The notes under the pieces: model-generated
Databases searched by the model: none
What the model was told of the DNA's origin: nothing
What the model saw: only the letters and a program-made list of their open reading frames with translations
Program-made: the position numbers and the translations under genes
Source of the DNA: Rhodoblastus sp963713695
GTDB lineage: Bacteria; Pseudomonadota; Alphaproteobacteria; Rhizobiales; Beijerinckiaceae
Assembly (NCBI GenBank): GCA_963713695.1
Contig: CAVQMU010000001.1
Span: 310,001 to 374,000 of the forward strand
Length of the DNA stretch: 64,000 nucleotides
Reading direction: 5' to 3'
In this document: positions 1 to 9,189 of the stretch, piece by piece
Numbering within the stretch: the first letter of the stretch is position 1
How the letters are laid out: every line of letters starts with the position of its first letter

Positions 1-471
1 ATGCCCGGCCTCGGCGGCATCCAGGCGATCGAGGAATTCGGCAAGCGTCGTCCCGACTTGCCGGTTATCGTGCTTTCTGCTTCGGAAGACCCGGGCGACG
101 TCAGGCGCGCCCTCGCCGCCGGCGCGCTCGGTTACATCCCCAAATCCTCCCATGCGACGACGCTGCTGGCCGCGGTCCATCTTGTGCTGCAGGGTGGCGT
201 CTACGTGCCTCCGCTGGTGCTGAACGACGCTTCGCCCGAGCAAATTCAAGTTCCTCCAGTCACTCCGTCGCCGCCGCACGGCCGCCTGACAGAGCGTCAA
301 CGCGAGGTTCTGCAGTTTATCGTTCAAGGCCGTTCCAACAAGGAAATCGCCATTGCGCTCGATCTCTCGGAAAAAACGGTGAAAGTTCACGTATCCGGGC
401 TGTTCAAGGCGCTCAACGTCGTCAATCGCGCGCAAGCGGCCGTAGCCGCGCGTCAGGCCGGCCTGCCTTAG
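1..471 (+). CDS. LuxR-family response regulator (5' end outside window)
   Basis: This is the C-terminal 156 residues of a NarL/LuxR-type response regulator. The visible part opens with MPGLGG, which in receiver domains follows the phospho-acceptor Asp by two residues, so that Asp and the real start lie before base 1. The switch Thr/Ser (VLSAS) and conserved Lys (YIPKSS, about residue 48) of the receiver are present. A LuxR helix-turn-helix runs from about residue 96 (LTERQREVLQFI) to 150 with the usual NKEIA and SEKTVKVHVS stretches. It ends 50 bp from, and points towards, a hybrid histidine kinase on the opposite strand. That kinase is a plausible partner, although the pairing is only inferred from proximity. 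Confidence 0.9.
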   Translation: MPGLGGIQAIEEFGKRRPDLPVIVLSASEDPGDVRRALAAGALGYIPKSSHATTLLAAVHLVLQGGVYVPPLVLNDASPEQIQVPPVTPSPPHGRLTERQREVLQFIVQGRSNKEIAIALDLSEKTVKVHVSGLFKALNVVNRAQAAVAARQAGLP

Positions 472-520
472 TTTGATATGGCTCGATCAAGGGGCCCAAC
501 GCGCGGCCGGTTTGCAACGA

Positions 521-2335
521 TCAAGCCAGCGTCGCGCGGCGTTTGTTCATGACATTCCCGATCGTCGCGCGCAGTTTGCTGTTGGCGACGGGTTTGTTGA
601 GCACGATGAAACCACTGTCGCTCGCCTCCCGCAATCGTTCGGACGCTGTGTCGCCGGTGATCAGCACGGCAGGAATGTCGTCGTTGTATTCAGCTTGCAA
701 TTGCCTGATCACGTCGATGCCGTTTTCCTCGTCGCGCAGCCGGTAGTCGCAGAGGATGAGGTCGGGCGCGACGGGACAACCGGCGATTTTTTTATGCATT
801 TCCGCGCCGGACCCGGCGGTGATGACCCTAAGGCCCCAGCTCGTGAGAAGGCTCTGCATTGCATCCTGCACCATCGCCTCATCGTCGACGACCAGGATGA
901 GGCCCTCCAGCGAAATCGGGGACAGCCGCGGCGCAACGATCGGTGGCGCTATGGCGGCGCGACTAGCAATCGGCACTGAAATCGAAAATACGGAACCCTT
1001 GTTGACCAGTGATCGCAGCGTGAGGGGATGATCGAGCAGCGCCGTGAGGCGGCGCACGATGGCAAGCCCCAGTCCCAGGCCCTTGTCGCGATCACGTTCG
1101 GGGTTTCCCAGTTGGTAGAACTCCTCGAAAACGCGATCGATCTGGTCGGGCGGAATGCCCCTGCCGGCGTCCCAGACCTGAATACGCAGCCGCGCCCCGC
1201 GTCGGCAGCCTACCAGCACGCGACCGGAGTCGGTGTACCGAATGGCGTTCGAGACAATGTTGCGCAAGATGCGTTCAAGCAGAACGGAATCCGATCGCAC
1301 GCTGAGACCGCAAGGGCTGGCTCGGATCGCGATGTTTTTCTGCGCCGCATCGCCGGAAAATTCCCGGCAAATGCGCTGAAGCAACGGATCGATCGCGAAA
1401 ACCCGCAGATCAGGCTCGACAACCCCGGCGTCAAGTTTGGAAATATCGAGCAGCGAGCTGAACAAACCGTCCATCGCGCCGATCGAACCCTCGATATTGC
1501 CAACCAGCCGCCGCACATCGTCGCTCATTTCGCAACGCGAGAGGGCACCCACATACATGCCGAGCGCGTGGATCGGTTGCCGCAGATCGTGGCTCGCGGC
1601 GGCCAGAAAACGGGACTTCGACAGGTTCGCCTCTTCGGCCCGCTCTTTCTCGCTTCGCAATTGATCGACGAGTGCGTCCTTCTCGAAACGCAACCGCAAT
1701 GTTTCGTTGAAATTGGCGTTGGCGATGCGCGCCAGTCTGGTCATCGCGACGGCGAAAACGCTGACGCCAATCGAAGTCAAGACATGGATCGTGCCGCCCT
1801 GGACGAAAAACCAGACGACGGAGCTTAGCGTGATGGGAAAAAAAGTTGCATACAAGGCCGGGAGATAGCTGCCGAAGGTGGGAATTGCGCCATTGGCGAC
1901 AGTGACGGCCGTAAGCAGGATCACATATTGCTCAGTTGGACGCTCCGAACCAACCAGCGCAACCACCCCAAAGCTCCACCAGCAACCATCCGCGATCGCG
2001 CCCGCGACAAAGGCTCGCGCCCAGGGGCGCCATCGACCAGGCTGGCGAGTAGATCGGTGATAGGCGCTCAGCAACGACAGGTGATAGAGGACGCAAAGGC
2101 AGCCGAACGCCAACCAGCCCAGAGGCCGCCAGAGCGGCTGGTCGTCGACCGCGATCAGCATCCATGCGACGAGAACTCCCCCCGCCAGGGCTCCGAGTAC
2201 GCCGGTGGCGACGTTCCGATAGAGCGCGGCGACCTGCTCGACGCAAATTCGTTCCGCATAAGGGTCGTCGGGAGTGGCAGATTGCGTCGGATTGGTCATG
2301 CGGACGAACTCGGTCAAGATTGCTGGCGGCGACAT
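521..2335 (-). CDS. Membrane hybrid sensor histidine kinase with C-terminal receiver
   Basis: A 604-residue hybrid kinase. The N-terminal ~215 residues carry five to six hydrophobic segments and no recognisable periplasmic sensor. A coiled linker follows, then a HisKA dimerisation domain with the phospho-His in ASHDLRQPIHAL (about residue 249). The ATPase domain has N-box (RNIVSNAIRY) and G-box (GLGLGLAIVRRL) motifs. A C-terminal receiver has the acidic pair VVDDE, the phospho-acceptor in LILCDYRL and the Lys in VLNKPV. An alternative start is the in-frame ATG at 2299; neither has a strong ribosome-binding site. The final receiver could pass phosphate to the convergent LuxR regulator through an unseen phosphotransfer step, or act as a feedback module. 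Confidence 0.9.
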   Translation of the reverse strand: MSPPAILTEFVRMTNPTQSATPDDPYAERICVEQVAALYRNVATGVLGALAGGVLVAWMLIAVDDQPLWRPLGWLAFGCLCVLYHLSLLSAYHRSTRQPGRWRPWARAFVAGAIADGCWWSFGVVALVGSERPTEQYVILLTAVTVANGAIPTFGSYLPALYATFFPITLSSVVWFFVQGGTIHVLTSIGVSVFAVAMTRLARIANANFNETLRLRFEKDALVDQLRSEKERAEEANLSKSRFLAAASHDLRQPIHALGMYVGALSRCEMSDDVRRLVGNIEGSIGAMDGLFSSLLDISKLDAGVVEPDLRVFAIDPLLQRICREFSGDAAQKNIAIRASPCGLSVRSDSVLLERILRNIVSNAIRYTDSGRVLVGCRRGARLRIQVWDAGRGIPPDQIDRVFEEFYQLGNPERDRDKGLGLGLAIVRRLTALLDHPLTLRSLVNKGSVFSISVPIASRAAIAPPIVAPRLSPISLEGLILVVDDEAMVQDAMQSLLTSWGLRVITAGSGAEMHKKIAGCPVAPDLILCDYRLRDEENGIDVIRQLQAEYNDDIPAVLITGDTASERLREASDSGFIVLNKPVANSKLRATIGNVMNKRRATLA

Positions 2336-2665
2336 CCACGTTAATACCCTCTCAAGCGTTTGAGAAACCGCGATCTCGGATCGGACCCGGGAAGTGCGAC
2401 GCGACTGTATTTCAAGCTCGGCACGGCAAAATCCATCCTGTGACCTAGAGGACTGTTTGCATTCAAGTCTTAATTTTTAAAACTGAGGAAATAAGCTTCA
2501 TGATTAAGCATTGATCAAAGTCATATGGCCGAAAAACGATTGACGGTAGCTTATACTGAGCGATACGTTGATGTATACGGGCGTCATAAATATTAATTAT
2601 TCGATGGAAGCCGCGGCGTTTTTAGTCATTAAGTCGGCGCTGTCGCCCAAAAAGGGAACGCGGTC
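2336..2665. other. Intergenic region, divergent promoters expected
   Basis: This 330-bp stretch separates the divergent kinase and repeat-protein genes, so promoters for both should lie here. The part from about 2460 to 2620 is clearly A+T-richer than its surroundings. I see no well-spaced -35/-10 pair that I would defend and no RNA gene. Confidence 0.5.
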
Positions 2666-3300
2666 ATGGCAAATTCGAGTTGGAACGGCGGAAGCGACAA
2701 TTGGACTTTGAAGCCGTCGGATTGGAGCACGGACGCCGAACCCGGCCCCGGCGACAACGTCACCATCGCCACCGGCGATCCGCAGATTACCAACAATGTG
2801 GGAACGATCGCGTCGCTGACGCTTTCCGCGACGCTCGAATTGACCGATGGTTCGTCGCTCGCGGTCAGCGGTTCGGCCAACAATTCGGGTTATCTCGACC
2901 TCGACCTATACGGCGGGCAGGGCGGCTCCGACTTGACGATTGATGGTGCGTTGACCAACAGCAACCAGCTTGACGTCGGACCGAACAACAACACGCTCTC
3001 GGCGCCGGACACCGTTTCGGCCGCCAGCATCAACAACATCGGCGGCGCGATCTATCTCTGGGGCTCGCCGACCGAACTCGCCGAACTCAACATCACCGGT
3101 GCCGCGACTGCCGCTTTCGACGCCACGGCCGGGCAATTGGTCGGGTCAGTCAATCTGAGCGACGACGCGGCGATCGTGTTCGCCACCGGCAGATCAGCGA
3201 CATCGCCGCCAATAGCGAGATGACCTTGAACGGTTCCGGCTCGGTCGAGCGAATTGGATTCCGGTTCGCGTTAAGAAATTGCGTGAAAACAAAGAACTAG
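2666..3300 (+). pseudogene. Truncated, frameshifted secreted beta-repeat protein (paralog of the 3675 gene)
   Basis: The N-terminus (SSWNGGSDNWTLKPSDWS, then PGPGDNVTI) matches the layout of the neighbouring gene at 3675 (TWTGGGDGTTWNDPNNWS, then PGAGDDVEI). Both are start regions of secreted, Asn/Gly/Thr/Asp-rich beta-helix-like proteins. Near base 3210 one C is missing (GGCAG where GGCCAG restores frame). After correction the reading continues ISDIAANSEMTLNGSGSV until about 3244, where it runs into an unrelated dispersed intergenic repeat and stops at 3298-3300. No Hint or other C-terminal domain is left. I infer a duplicated copy that lost its 3' part by recombination at the repeat; the one-base shift may be separate sequencing noise. 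Confidence 0.7.
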
Positions 3301-3302
3301 AG
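3245..3302 (-). repeat. Dispersed intergenic repeat, family 1, copy A
   Basis: Read on the minus strand this contains CTCTAG, TTGTTTTCACGCA, then ACGCGAACCGGAAT. The same order occurs at 28016-28083 and, with a shorter left arm, at 41641-41701. Here it forms the 3' boundary of the truncated repeat-protein gene. Confidence 0.75.
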
Positions 3303-3339
3303 CCTGTTCGGTGAACGGGAGTTTACCGGACAGGCTCTA
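3298..3339. terminator. Long stem-loop, possible bidirectional terminator
   Basis: Arms at 3298-3316 and 3321-3339 (19 nt each) pair completely if two G-U pairs are allowed, around the 4-nt loop GGGA. There is no T-run, so rho-independent termination is not assured. It sits directly against repeat copy A and could be part of the same repetitive element. Confidence 0.55.
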
Positions 3340-3674
3340 GCCGGCTCACGAACATTTGAACGGTCGGATCTTGAAGGCAATGCGCGAGGCCAGCGCGCGG
3401 AATATGGAGCGTCGACAAGCGTTTCCAGAAATCGCAGGCCTAGGGCCATGGGCTTTGGTCTTAGGTCTTTTTGTCAAAAAGCCTTGAGTACTAGGGCTTA
3501 ATATTGGTTGAGTTTAAGCGACGGAAGACATTACCATTTGGCAGGCTGGAATCACTAGGCATTTTCAGGTCGAAAATTCCTGCTGTCGAATAAATGATTA
3601 TTATTACCTTACGGTAATCTGTGTGCAGATATGTACGAATGGTGTGGTGACGCTGTTCGCCGAGGAGACGTGCC
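3340..3674. other. Intergenic region before the Hint-domain gene
   Basis: No coding potential is evident. The last 100 bases are A+T-rich and hold a short inverted pair around TTACCTTACGGTAAT (3604-3618). The Hint-domain gene has a GAGGAG stretch at about 3661-3666, 8-9 nt before its ATG, which supports that start. A promoter is likely in the A+T-rich part but cannot be pinned down. Confidence 0.4.
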
Positions 3675-6600
3675 ATGACGCAATATACCTGGACTGGCGG
3701 CGGCGACGGAACGACCTGGAACGACCCCAACAATTGGTCCACCTCCGCCCAGAGCCCGGCTCAGAACTCTCCGGGCGCGGGCGACGACGTCGAAATCGGC
3801 TCTAACGCATCGATCACCGACAGTGGCACCGCTGAAACCATCACCATCGACGCCTCGCTCGACCTCAACGGCGGATCGATCACGGCCACGGATTATATCA
3901 CCGACAATGGCGACCTGACGGTCGAAGGCGACGGGTCGAGCCTGACGACATCCGGCGGGGGTATTTCGGTCGGAGACGCCGGCGGTTCGGGAACTTTGTC
4001 GATCGAAGACGGCGCGACCGCCACGGTCGCCGGCGCCGGCGCACTCGATATCGCCGACTCCGATGGCTCGACTGGCGATGTCGACGTTACGGGGAGTGGA
4101 TCGACTCTGATGACGGCTGGCCCCGTCTATGTCGGGGACGCCGGAACGGGGTCGCTGACCATCGAAGACAGCGCGACGTTTACGTCGTCCTACGCCTCTG
4201 GCCCGTCAGTCGATATCGGCCTGAACACGACCGGCAATGGGACCATGACGGTCACCGACGCCGGGACCGACCTCGACCTCGAACAGGGTGACGGGATCGT
4301 TGTCGGCGACACGGGGACCGGGCTGCTCCAGGTCGAGAATGGCGCGACCGTCACCGTCGCGAGCGCCGAGCCGGACGTGTTCGATGCCGCAACGCTTGGC
4401 AACAATATAGGCGGCGACGGCACGCTGACCGTCAATGGGGCCGGTTCGACTTTCACCGCTGGCGATGGCGGCATGAGCGTCGGTTTTTCAAGTTCCAGCT
4501 CGGTGATCGTCTCCGACAACGCGACGCTCGACGTGACCGACGCCACCTATGGACTCGACATCGCCACCCTCGACGGCGCGACAGGCGACGTCGACATTAC
4601 GGGGAGTGGATCGACTTCATGACGGCCGGCCCCGTCTATGTCGGAGACGCCGGAACCGGCTCGCTGACCATCGCGGACAGCGCGACGTTTATGTCCTCCT
4701 ATGCCGCCGGCGCTTCGGTCGATATCGGCGTGACCTCGACTGGCAACGGAACCATGACAGTCACCGACGCGGGGACCGACCTTGACCTCGACCAAGGTAC
4801 GGGGATCGTTGTCGGCGACGAGGGGACCGGGTTGCTTCAGGTCGAGAATGGCGCGACTTTCACCGTCGCCAGCGTCGAGCCGGACGTGACCTATGCCTTA
4901 GCGCTTGGCGGCAACCCAGGCGGCGCCGGCACGCTGACCATTGACGGGGCCGGTTCGACCTTCACCGCAGGCGCTGGCGGCATGAGCGTCGGCTTTGTGA
5001 ACTCCGGCTCGGTCACCGTCTCCGATGGCGCCACGCTCGACGTGACCGACGCCACCTACGGACTTGTCATCGCCGGCGACCAGGGTTCGACAGGCGATGT
5101 CGATATTACGGGAAGCGGTTCGGTCCTTGAATCCACAGGCGTCTATGTCGGGCTCGACGGCAATGGAACCCTGACGGTCGAGGGCGGCGCGTCGCTCACC
5201 GCCAGCGGAGATCTCGACGAGGCGTCCGGCGCCGATTCCGTCACCACCACGACAATCACCGGCGCGGGCACGACGGCGACCGTCCAGGGGGACTACGTGA
5301 TTGGTTCGGCGGGCGCCGCCACCGACACGATCAGCAACGGCGCGACCGTTACGGTCGGCAGCGACACCACGCTGGGCGAGAACAGCTCCGGTCAGATCGA
5401 CATTGCCGCCGACGCCGGCAGCCAGGGTACGGTCACGGTTGATGGCGCAGGATCGCTGCTTTCGGGGACGGACCTGTGGGTTGGCGGCGCGTCGTCTGGC
5501 CAGGGTGGAACTGGCGGGATTTCGCTTCTCGACGGCGGCGAAGTCAGCGCCCGGAACATTTCAGTCTGGGGCGGGTCGTCCATCTCGGGCGCCGGCACGG
5601 TGAACGGCGCCGTCACGGATGACGGCGCCATCAGCGCGTCGGGTGGCGCCCTCGAAATCACCGGCGCCGTCGGCGGGACGGGCCTGCTCGCCGTGGACGC
5701 GGGCGCGACTTTGCAACTGGACGGCGCCGTCGCCACGGGCGACATCGTGGATTTCGACCCTTCGGTTTCCGAGACTCTGGTCGTCAATGATCTTACGAAA
5801 AACGCAGGAAGCCAGCAGCAGGATTTCAACGCTCCGATCGAGAATTTTCAGGCGGGTGATCTCATCGCAATTGCGGCGTCAGGCCTTGGCGGCGCCTCCG
5901 CGATCACGACCGCAACAGTAGGCGCCTTCGATTCCGTCACGGACACAACGTCGGTCTTGCTGGCCGACGCCGGCGATCCCGTCGCGACATTGCAATTTGA
6001 CGGCGACTACCTCAACTGGACTTTTGCCGTCACGCCTAACGGCAATGATTACGACGTGACGGCGTCGCCCTGTTATTGCGCGGGAACACGCATCCTCACC
6101 GACAAGGGCGACATTCCCGTCGAGGCCCTGGCGGTCGGCGACCTCGTCGTGACCGCGTCTGGCGCGCAGCGGCCGATCCAATGGATCGGGCACAGGAAAC
6201 TCGATACGGCCAGGCACGCCTTTCCGCTGGAAGTTTTCCCCGTGCGGATTTGCAAAGACGCTTTCGGCGAGGGCCTTCCGCACCGCGAACTGTGGCTCAG
6301 CCCGGAACATGCGGTCTTTGTCGACGGCGTGCTGATCCCGATCATCCGCCTCGCCAATGGCGCAACCGTCAGGCAGGAGCGCGTCGCGCATGTCAGCTAT
6401 TTCCATGTCGAACTTGAAAGCCATGACGTGCTGCTCGCCGAGGGATTACCGGCCGAAAGCTTTCTGGATTGCGGCAGCCGTCCGGGCTTTGCCAATTGCG
6501 AAAACTTCGTTGCATTGCATCCGACTTTTGCGCCGAAATCCTGGGACGAGGCCTGCGCGCCGCTGAAGGAAAAGGGACCGGAAGTCGATGCTGTGCGCAA

Positions 6601-7036
6601 TCGCCTTCTTGCGCGCGTCGAAGCTTTGGGGTTCCAGCGCACCAGAAATCCCCGCCTGCATATTTGCGCCGATGGCCTGCAGATATGGCCCGAGCCTGGA
6701 GAGGACGGGAATTTCTTTTTCACACTGCCGGAAGGGTCGCGCGATATCAGTCTGGTCTCGCGGAGCTTTCGCCCGGCTGATGATGGCGGCGACGACAAGC
6801 GTTTGCTTGGGGTTCCGGTGCTGGCGCTCGAAATCGACGCATCCCGCGCGCTGGAGCCGCTCGGCAAGGGCTGGCATCCATCGGAGGGTGAATCGGGCCG
6901 CCTCTGGCGCTGGACCGACGGATTTGCCGCTCTGCCCGCGGGTTCGCGGAGGATCGCGATTAAGATTTCCACCGATCCGATCTATTGGCTTGAGACGGAG
7001 GCGAAACTTTCCGATAGATCGCGCGCGGCAGCCTGA
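3675..7036 (+). CDS. Secreted beta-repeat protein with C-terminal Hint domain (one-base frameshift)
   Basis: Read across one missing base near 4614 this encodes about 1,120 residues. It starts with a W/G/N motif (TWTGGGDG, WNDPNNWS), continues through beta-helix-type repeats (LTVEGDGSSL, GTMTVTDAGTDLDL, GTLTVNGAGSTF), and ends in a Hedgehog/intein-like Hint domain. That domain begins CYCAGTRILTDKG (about 6070), has VEALAVGDLV, and a later LSPEHAVFVDGVLIPI block. Hint_2-type C-termini occur in large secreted alphaproteobacterial proteins and are thought to cleave autocatalytically at the Cys. There is no N-terminal signal peptide, so a leaderless export route is possible but unproven. Two 170-residue repeats (4071-5089) show the deletion directly. 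As sequenced, the upstream part stops at 4622 and an overlapping ATG (4619) reopens the frame. Confidence 0.75.
4071..5089 (+). repeat. Two tandem ~510-bp repeats inside the Hint-domain gene
   Basis: The marker ACTGGCGATG / ACAGGCGACG / ACAGGCGATG begins at 4071, 4581 and 5090, giving periods of 510 and 509 bases. Each unit encodes about 170 residues: TGDVD(V/I)TGSGS, PVYVGDAGTGSLTI, SVDIG, GNGTMTVTDAGTDLDL, GTGLLQVENGAT, MSVGF, ATLDVTDATYGL. The 509-base second unit carries the one-base deletion that breaks the reading frame. Confidence 0.9.
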
Positions 7037-7399
7037 CGTCTGTCCTCATAATCTCCTCCTGACTGCGCCCAATTGCGAACTCAATTCGTGAAGGTCCGCA
7101 ATAGCCCCGTTGGCTGGAGCGCAAGGTAAGATCGGCGAAGGTCCCGTCATGGCGCATCCTTGCCATTGCGGATTCGACCGCTGATCGCTCGGAAACCGGT
7201 CCTTCAATCAAATCCCGCAAACCGCCGATCTCTGCCGTTGCATCGACCGCGCGATCCCCTCAATATGTAGTGGGTGTCTGATTTAACGGGACAGGCACGG
7301 CGTGAACATAGCGACGCGGAGGGATAGGCCGGCAAGCCGACGAGCGAGTTCAGCTCATTCGTTTCCCTGCGCTCATCCGGGCTATCGCGGGGGCTCGCG
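7037..7399. other. Intergenic region, possible left edge of the mobile island
   Basis: 363 bp without a gene I can support. Short open frames on both strands lack family features. I looked for a copy of the tRNA-Pro 3' end that would mark an attachment site and did not find one by eye. Confidence 0.4.
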
Positions 7400-8152
7400 G
7401 TGACGAACATCAATGGTAAGACCCCAGGACCGCTGGATAGCAATGAGCCGTCGGTTCACTGCGGCCCTAGCATTTCGCCGTCTCCCCCCTGGAAAACCCT
7501 TGAAAGCGCCTCAGAGGTTGTTGCGCAAAGTTATTTCGACGAACAGCGCTGGCCACTTATTCGCGTCTTAAACTGGATCGCATTTCGTGACGTGGCGCTC
7601 ATCGACGACAGCAGTTGGCGGCGGCTGAAACATTACGCCAATGACCACCGCCCGGCGCTCGTAGAGCATAATCCACGGCGCGTTCTTTTGGAGGCGTTGC
7701 ACGCTGGAAAAATAAAGGCAGCCTTGGCAGGAAAGGAGTGCTCCCTGCGTTCCTGGGACACAGTTCGGCCTTTCGATCTGATGCCAAAATTCGGCGGGAC
7801 GACTTATTTACGGGATGAGGTTCTGCAGATATGGGGCATTGCCGGCGCAGAGGCGAAACAGGTCGAGGCGCTCGGCGAAACGCGACGGGTCGAGGCGTCC
7901 ACCATTAGAAAAGGCCGACCGCCTAACGTTGACTGGCAATTCGTTGACGGCGAGATTTTCCGACTGATGGATCATCATGGAGAATTTGTCGATGGCGATC
8001 GAGCATGGAATCGCCAAGCGAAACTTGAAAAAGAGATCGCTTCTTTTATCGATAAGACGTTTGGCAAGAACGCCGTAAAGGCGGATAGCACTATCCGCGA
8101 CCACACATCCAAAGCCCTTGAAAAATGGCGGAAGCCAAAGACCGGAGAATAG
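7400..8152 (+). CDS. Hypothetical protein of the prophage-like island
   Basis: A soluble 250-residue protein with no family I recognise. The middle is rich in aromatic and basic residues (RVLNWIAFRDVALI, WRRLKHYANDHRP), and the C-terminal half (FRLMDHHGEF, LEKEIASFIDKTFGKNAVKADSTIRDHTSKALEKWR) looks helical and could bind nucleic acid. The GTG at 7400 is the longest start; an internal start is possible because the first 30 residues are low in structure. It is followed by four 10-bp direct repeats and then by an excisionase-like gene in the same direction, suggesting it belongs to the early or control region of the element. Confidence 0.6.
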   Translation: MTNINGKTPGPLDSNEPSVHCGPSISPSPPWKTLESASEVVAQSYFDEQRWPLIRVLNWIAFRDVALIDDSSWRRLKHYANDHRPALVEHNPRRVLLEALHAGKIKAALAGKECSLRSWDTVRPFDLMPKFGGTTYLRDEVLQIWGIAGAEAKQVEALGETRRVEASTIRKGRPPNVDWQFVDGEIFRLMDHHGEFVDGDRAWNRQAKLEKEIASFIDKTFGKNAVKADSTIRDHTSKALEKWRKPKTGE

Positions 8153-8192
8153 TTTCCGGCCATTTCCGGCCATTTCCGACCATTTCCGGCCG
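8153..8192 (+). repeat. Four tandem 10-bp direct repeats
   Basis: TTTCCGGCCA occurs at 8153 and 8163, as TTTCCGACCA at 8173 and as TTTCCGGCCG at 8183. The array starts on the base after the stop codon of the 7400 gene and lies 70 bp before the excisionase-like gene. The spacing, about one helical turn, would suit cooperative protein binding. Confidence 0.85.
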
Positions 8193-8265
8193 ATTTAATT
8201 CGACGCTTTCGCCATCATCCTCTCAAGACCGAGATGGTTCGGTTTGGACGGTGAACGAGGCGAAG

Positions 8266-8502
8266 ATGGATCGCAGTAAGAAAAAGTCGCCGATTTCGAT
8301 TGAAATGCGGCTGGATCACGGCAATCTGACGGTCGATGAGGTTTGCGGCCTCAAGCCACGCGGCAAAACTGGCTTTTATGAAGACCTGAAGGCTGGCTTG
8401 GTCACGATCCGCAAAATCGGACGCAAGTCAGTTGTTCCCGGACCCGTGGCGCGCGCCTATATCGCGGGCGATCCCTTGCCCCCAGAAACGGAAGCCGCCT
8501 GA
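8266..8502 (+). CDS. Small excisionase/AlpA-like DNA-binding protein
   Basis: A 78-residue protein whose core, LTVDEVCGLKPRGKTGFYEDLKAGLVTIRKIGRKSVV (split here as LTVDEVCGLKPRGKT and KIGRKSVV), has the order of MerR/excisionase-type winged helix proteins: helix-turn-helix, then a basic wing. Such proteins direct excision or act as small regulators in prophages and integrative elements. The ATG at 8266 is preceded by GAGG at 8257-8260. Its stop (8500-8502) is immediately followed by the next ATG, so the two genes are translationally linked. Function is inferred from the fold-like pattern and context. Confidence 0.65.
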   Translation: MDRSKKKSPISIEMRLDHGNLTVDEVCGLKPRGKTGFYEDLKAGLVTIRKIGRKSVVPGPVARAYIAGDPLPPETEAA

Positions 8503-9189
8503 ATGAGCGGCCCTGCAAAAACAAAAGCTTCGTATCGCAGGCGGGCTTCTTGGGTGCTTGCGGACCTTGGACGCGCGGCTGAAACGTTGCGGGCGCACGG
8601 CGAAATTCTTGTCGCTGGGCCTTGGTTGAAAGTTCTCGCCAACGTGCTGTCATCGGCTCCTGAAGGGGCGGTTGGCAGCCGGAAGGACAGCGACGCTCCG
8701 CAACGCTGGGAGTTGAGCTACGAAACTTTGGCAGTTGCGGGAACGCGCTGCGGGGTCGAGGCGACCGAGGACGAGATAGAGTGTCAGGTCGAAGAAACCT
8801 TGGACTGGCGCTCGCGTGAATCTCAGCGTTTAAAGCGCCCGCACCACATTATGATGACGCCCGACAAAATCGCAGAACTGCTGGGCATCACGGATGAAAT
8901 CCGTCGTGAGGCCGGGGCTTGGAACCTTGGAAGTGTGGGCGGCTCCCCCGAACAGCGGCTCGAAGCCCGCCGACAGCGGCAACGCATTCGTGACGAGGAA
9001 AGCCGTCGCGCACGGGGGGTAAAGCCCAGGGCGGAAGTCAGCCAGGAGGTGGAGGCCCTTTGGGTTCTCGATCACGTCCGTCAAGCTGGTGGAAATTTTG
9101 GGGCGGTCACCTTGCCTCCTCAGGCTGCGATTTTCGGGATTGGCGTGGGTTGTTCGGCGAGTCCGGTCATGGTCTCCAGGCTCATGTAG
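8503..9189 (+). pseudogene. Island hypothetical protein cut by an IS256-family element
   Basis: The first ~177-190 codons are native: an Arg/Glu-rich soluble protein with LADLGRAAETLRAHGEIL, an MMTPDKIAELLGITDEIR helix-turn-helix-like stretch, and a basic tail QRLEARRQRQR and RRARGVKPRAE. Proteins with this last motif occur in rhizobial mobile elements. After about 9035-9074 the frame runs into the insertion sequence and ends at 9189 inside it, so the original C-terminus is gone. It is directly coupled to the excisionase-like gene (stop and start codons adjacent). Confidence 0.65.

Noticed and set aside
2530..2580. TTGACG ... TATACT promoter-like pair upstream of the 2666 gene
   Set aside because: The spacing is about 6 bp, far from the 16-18 bp needed.
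8153..8192. Replication-origin iterons
   Set aside because: No replication initiator gene is near and only four short units are present.
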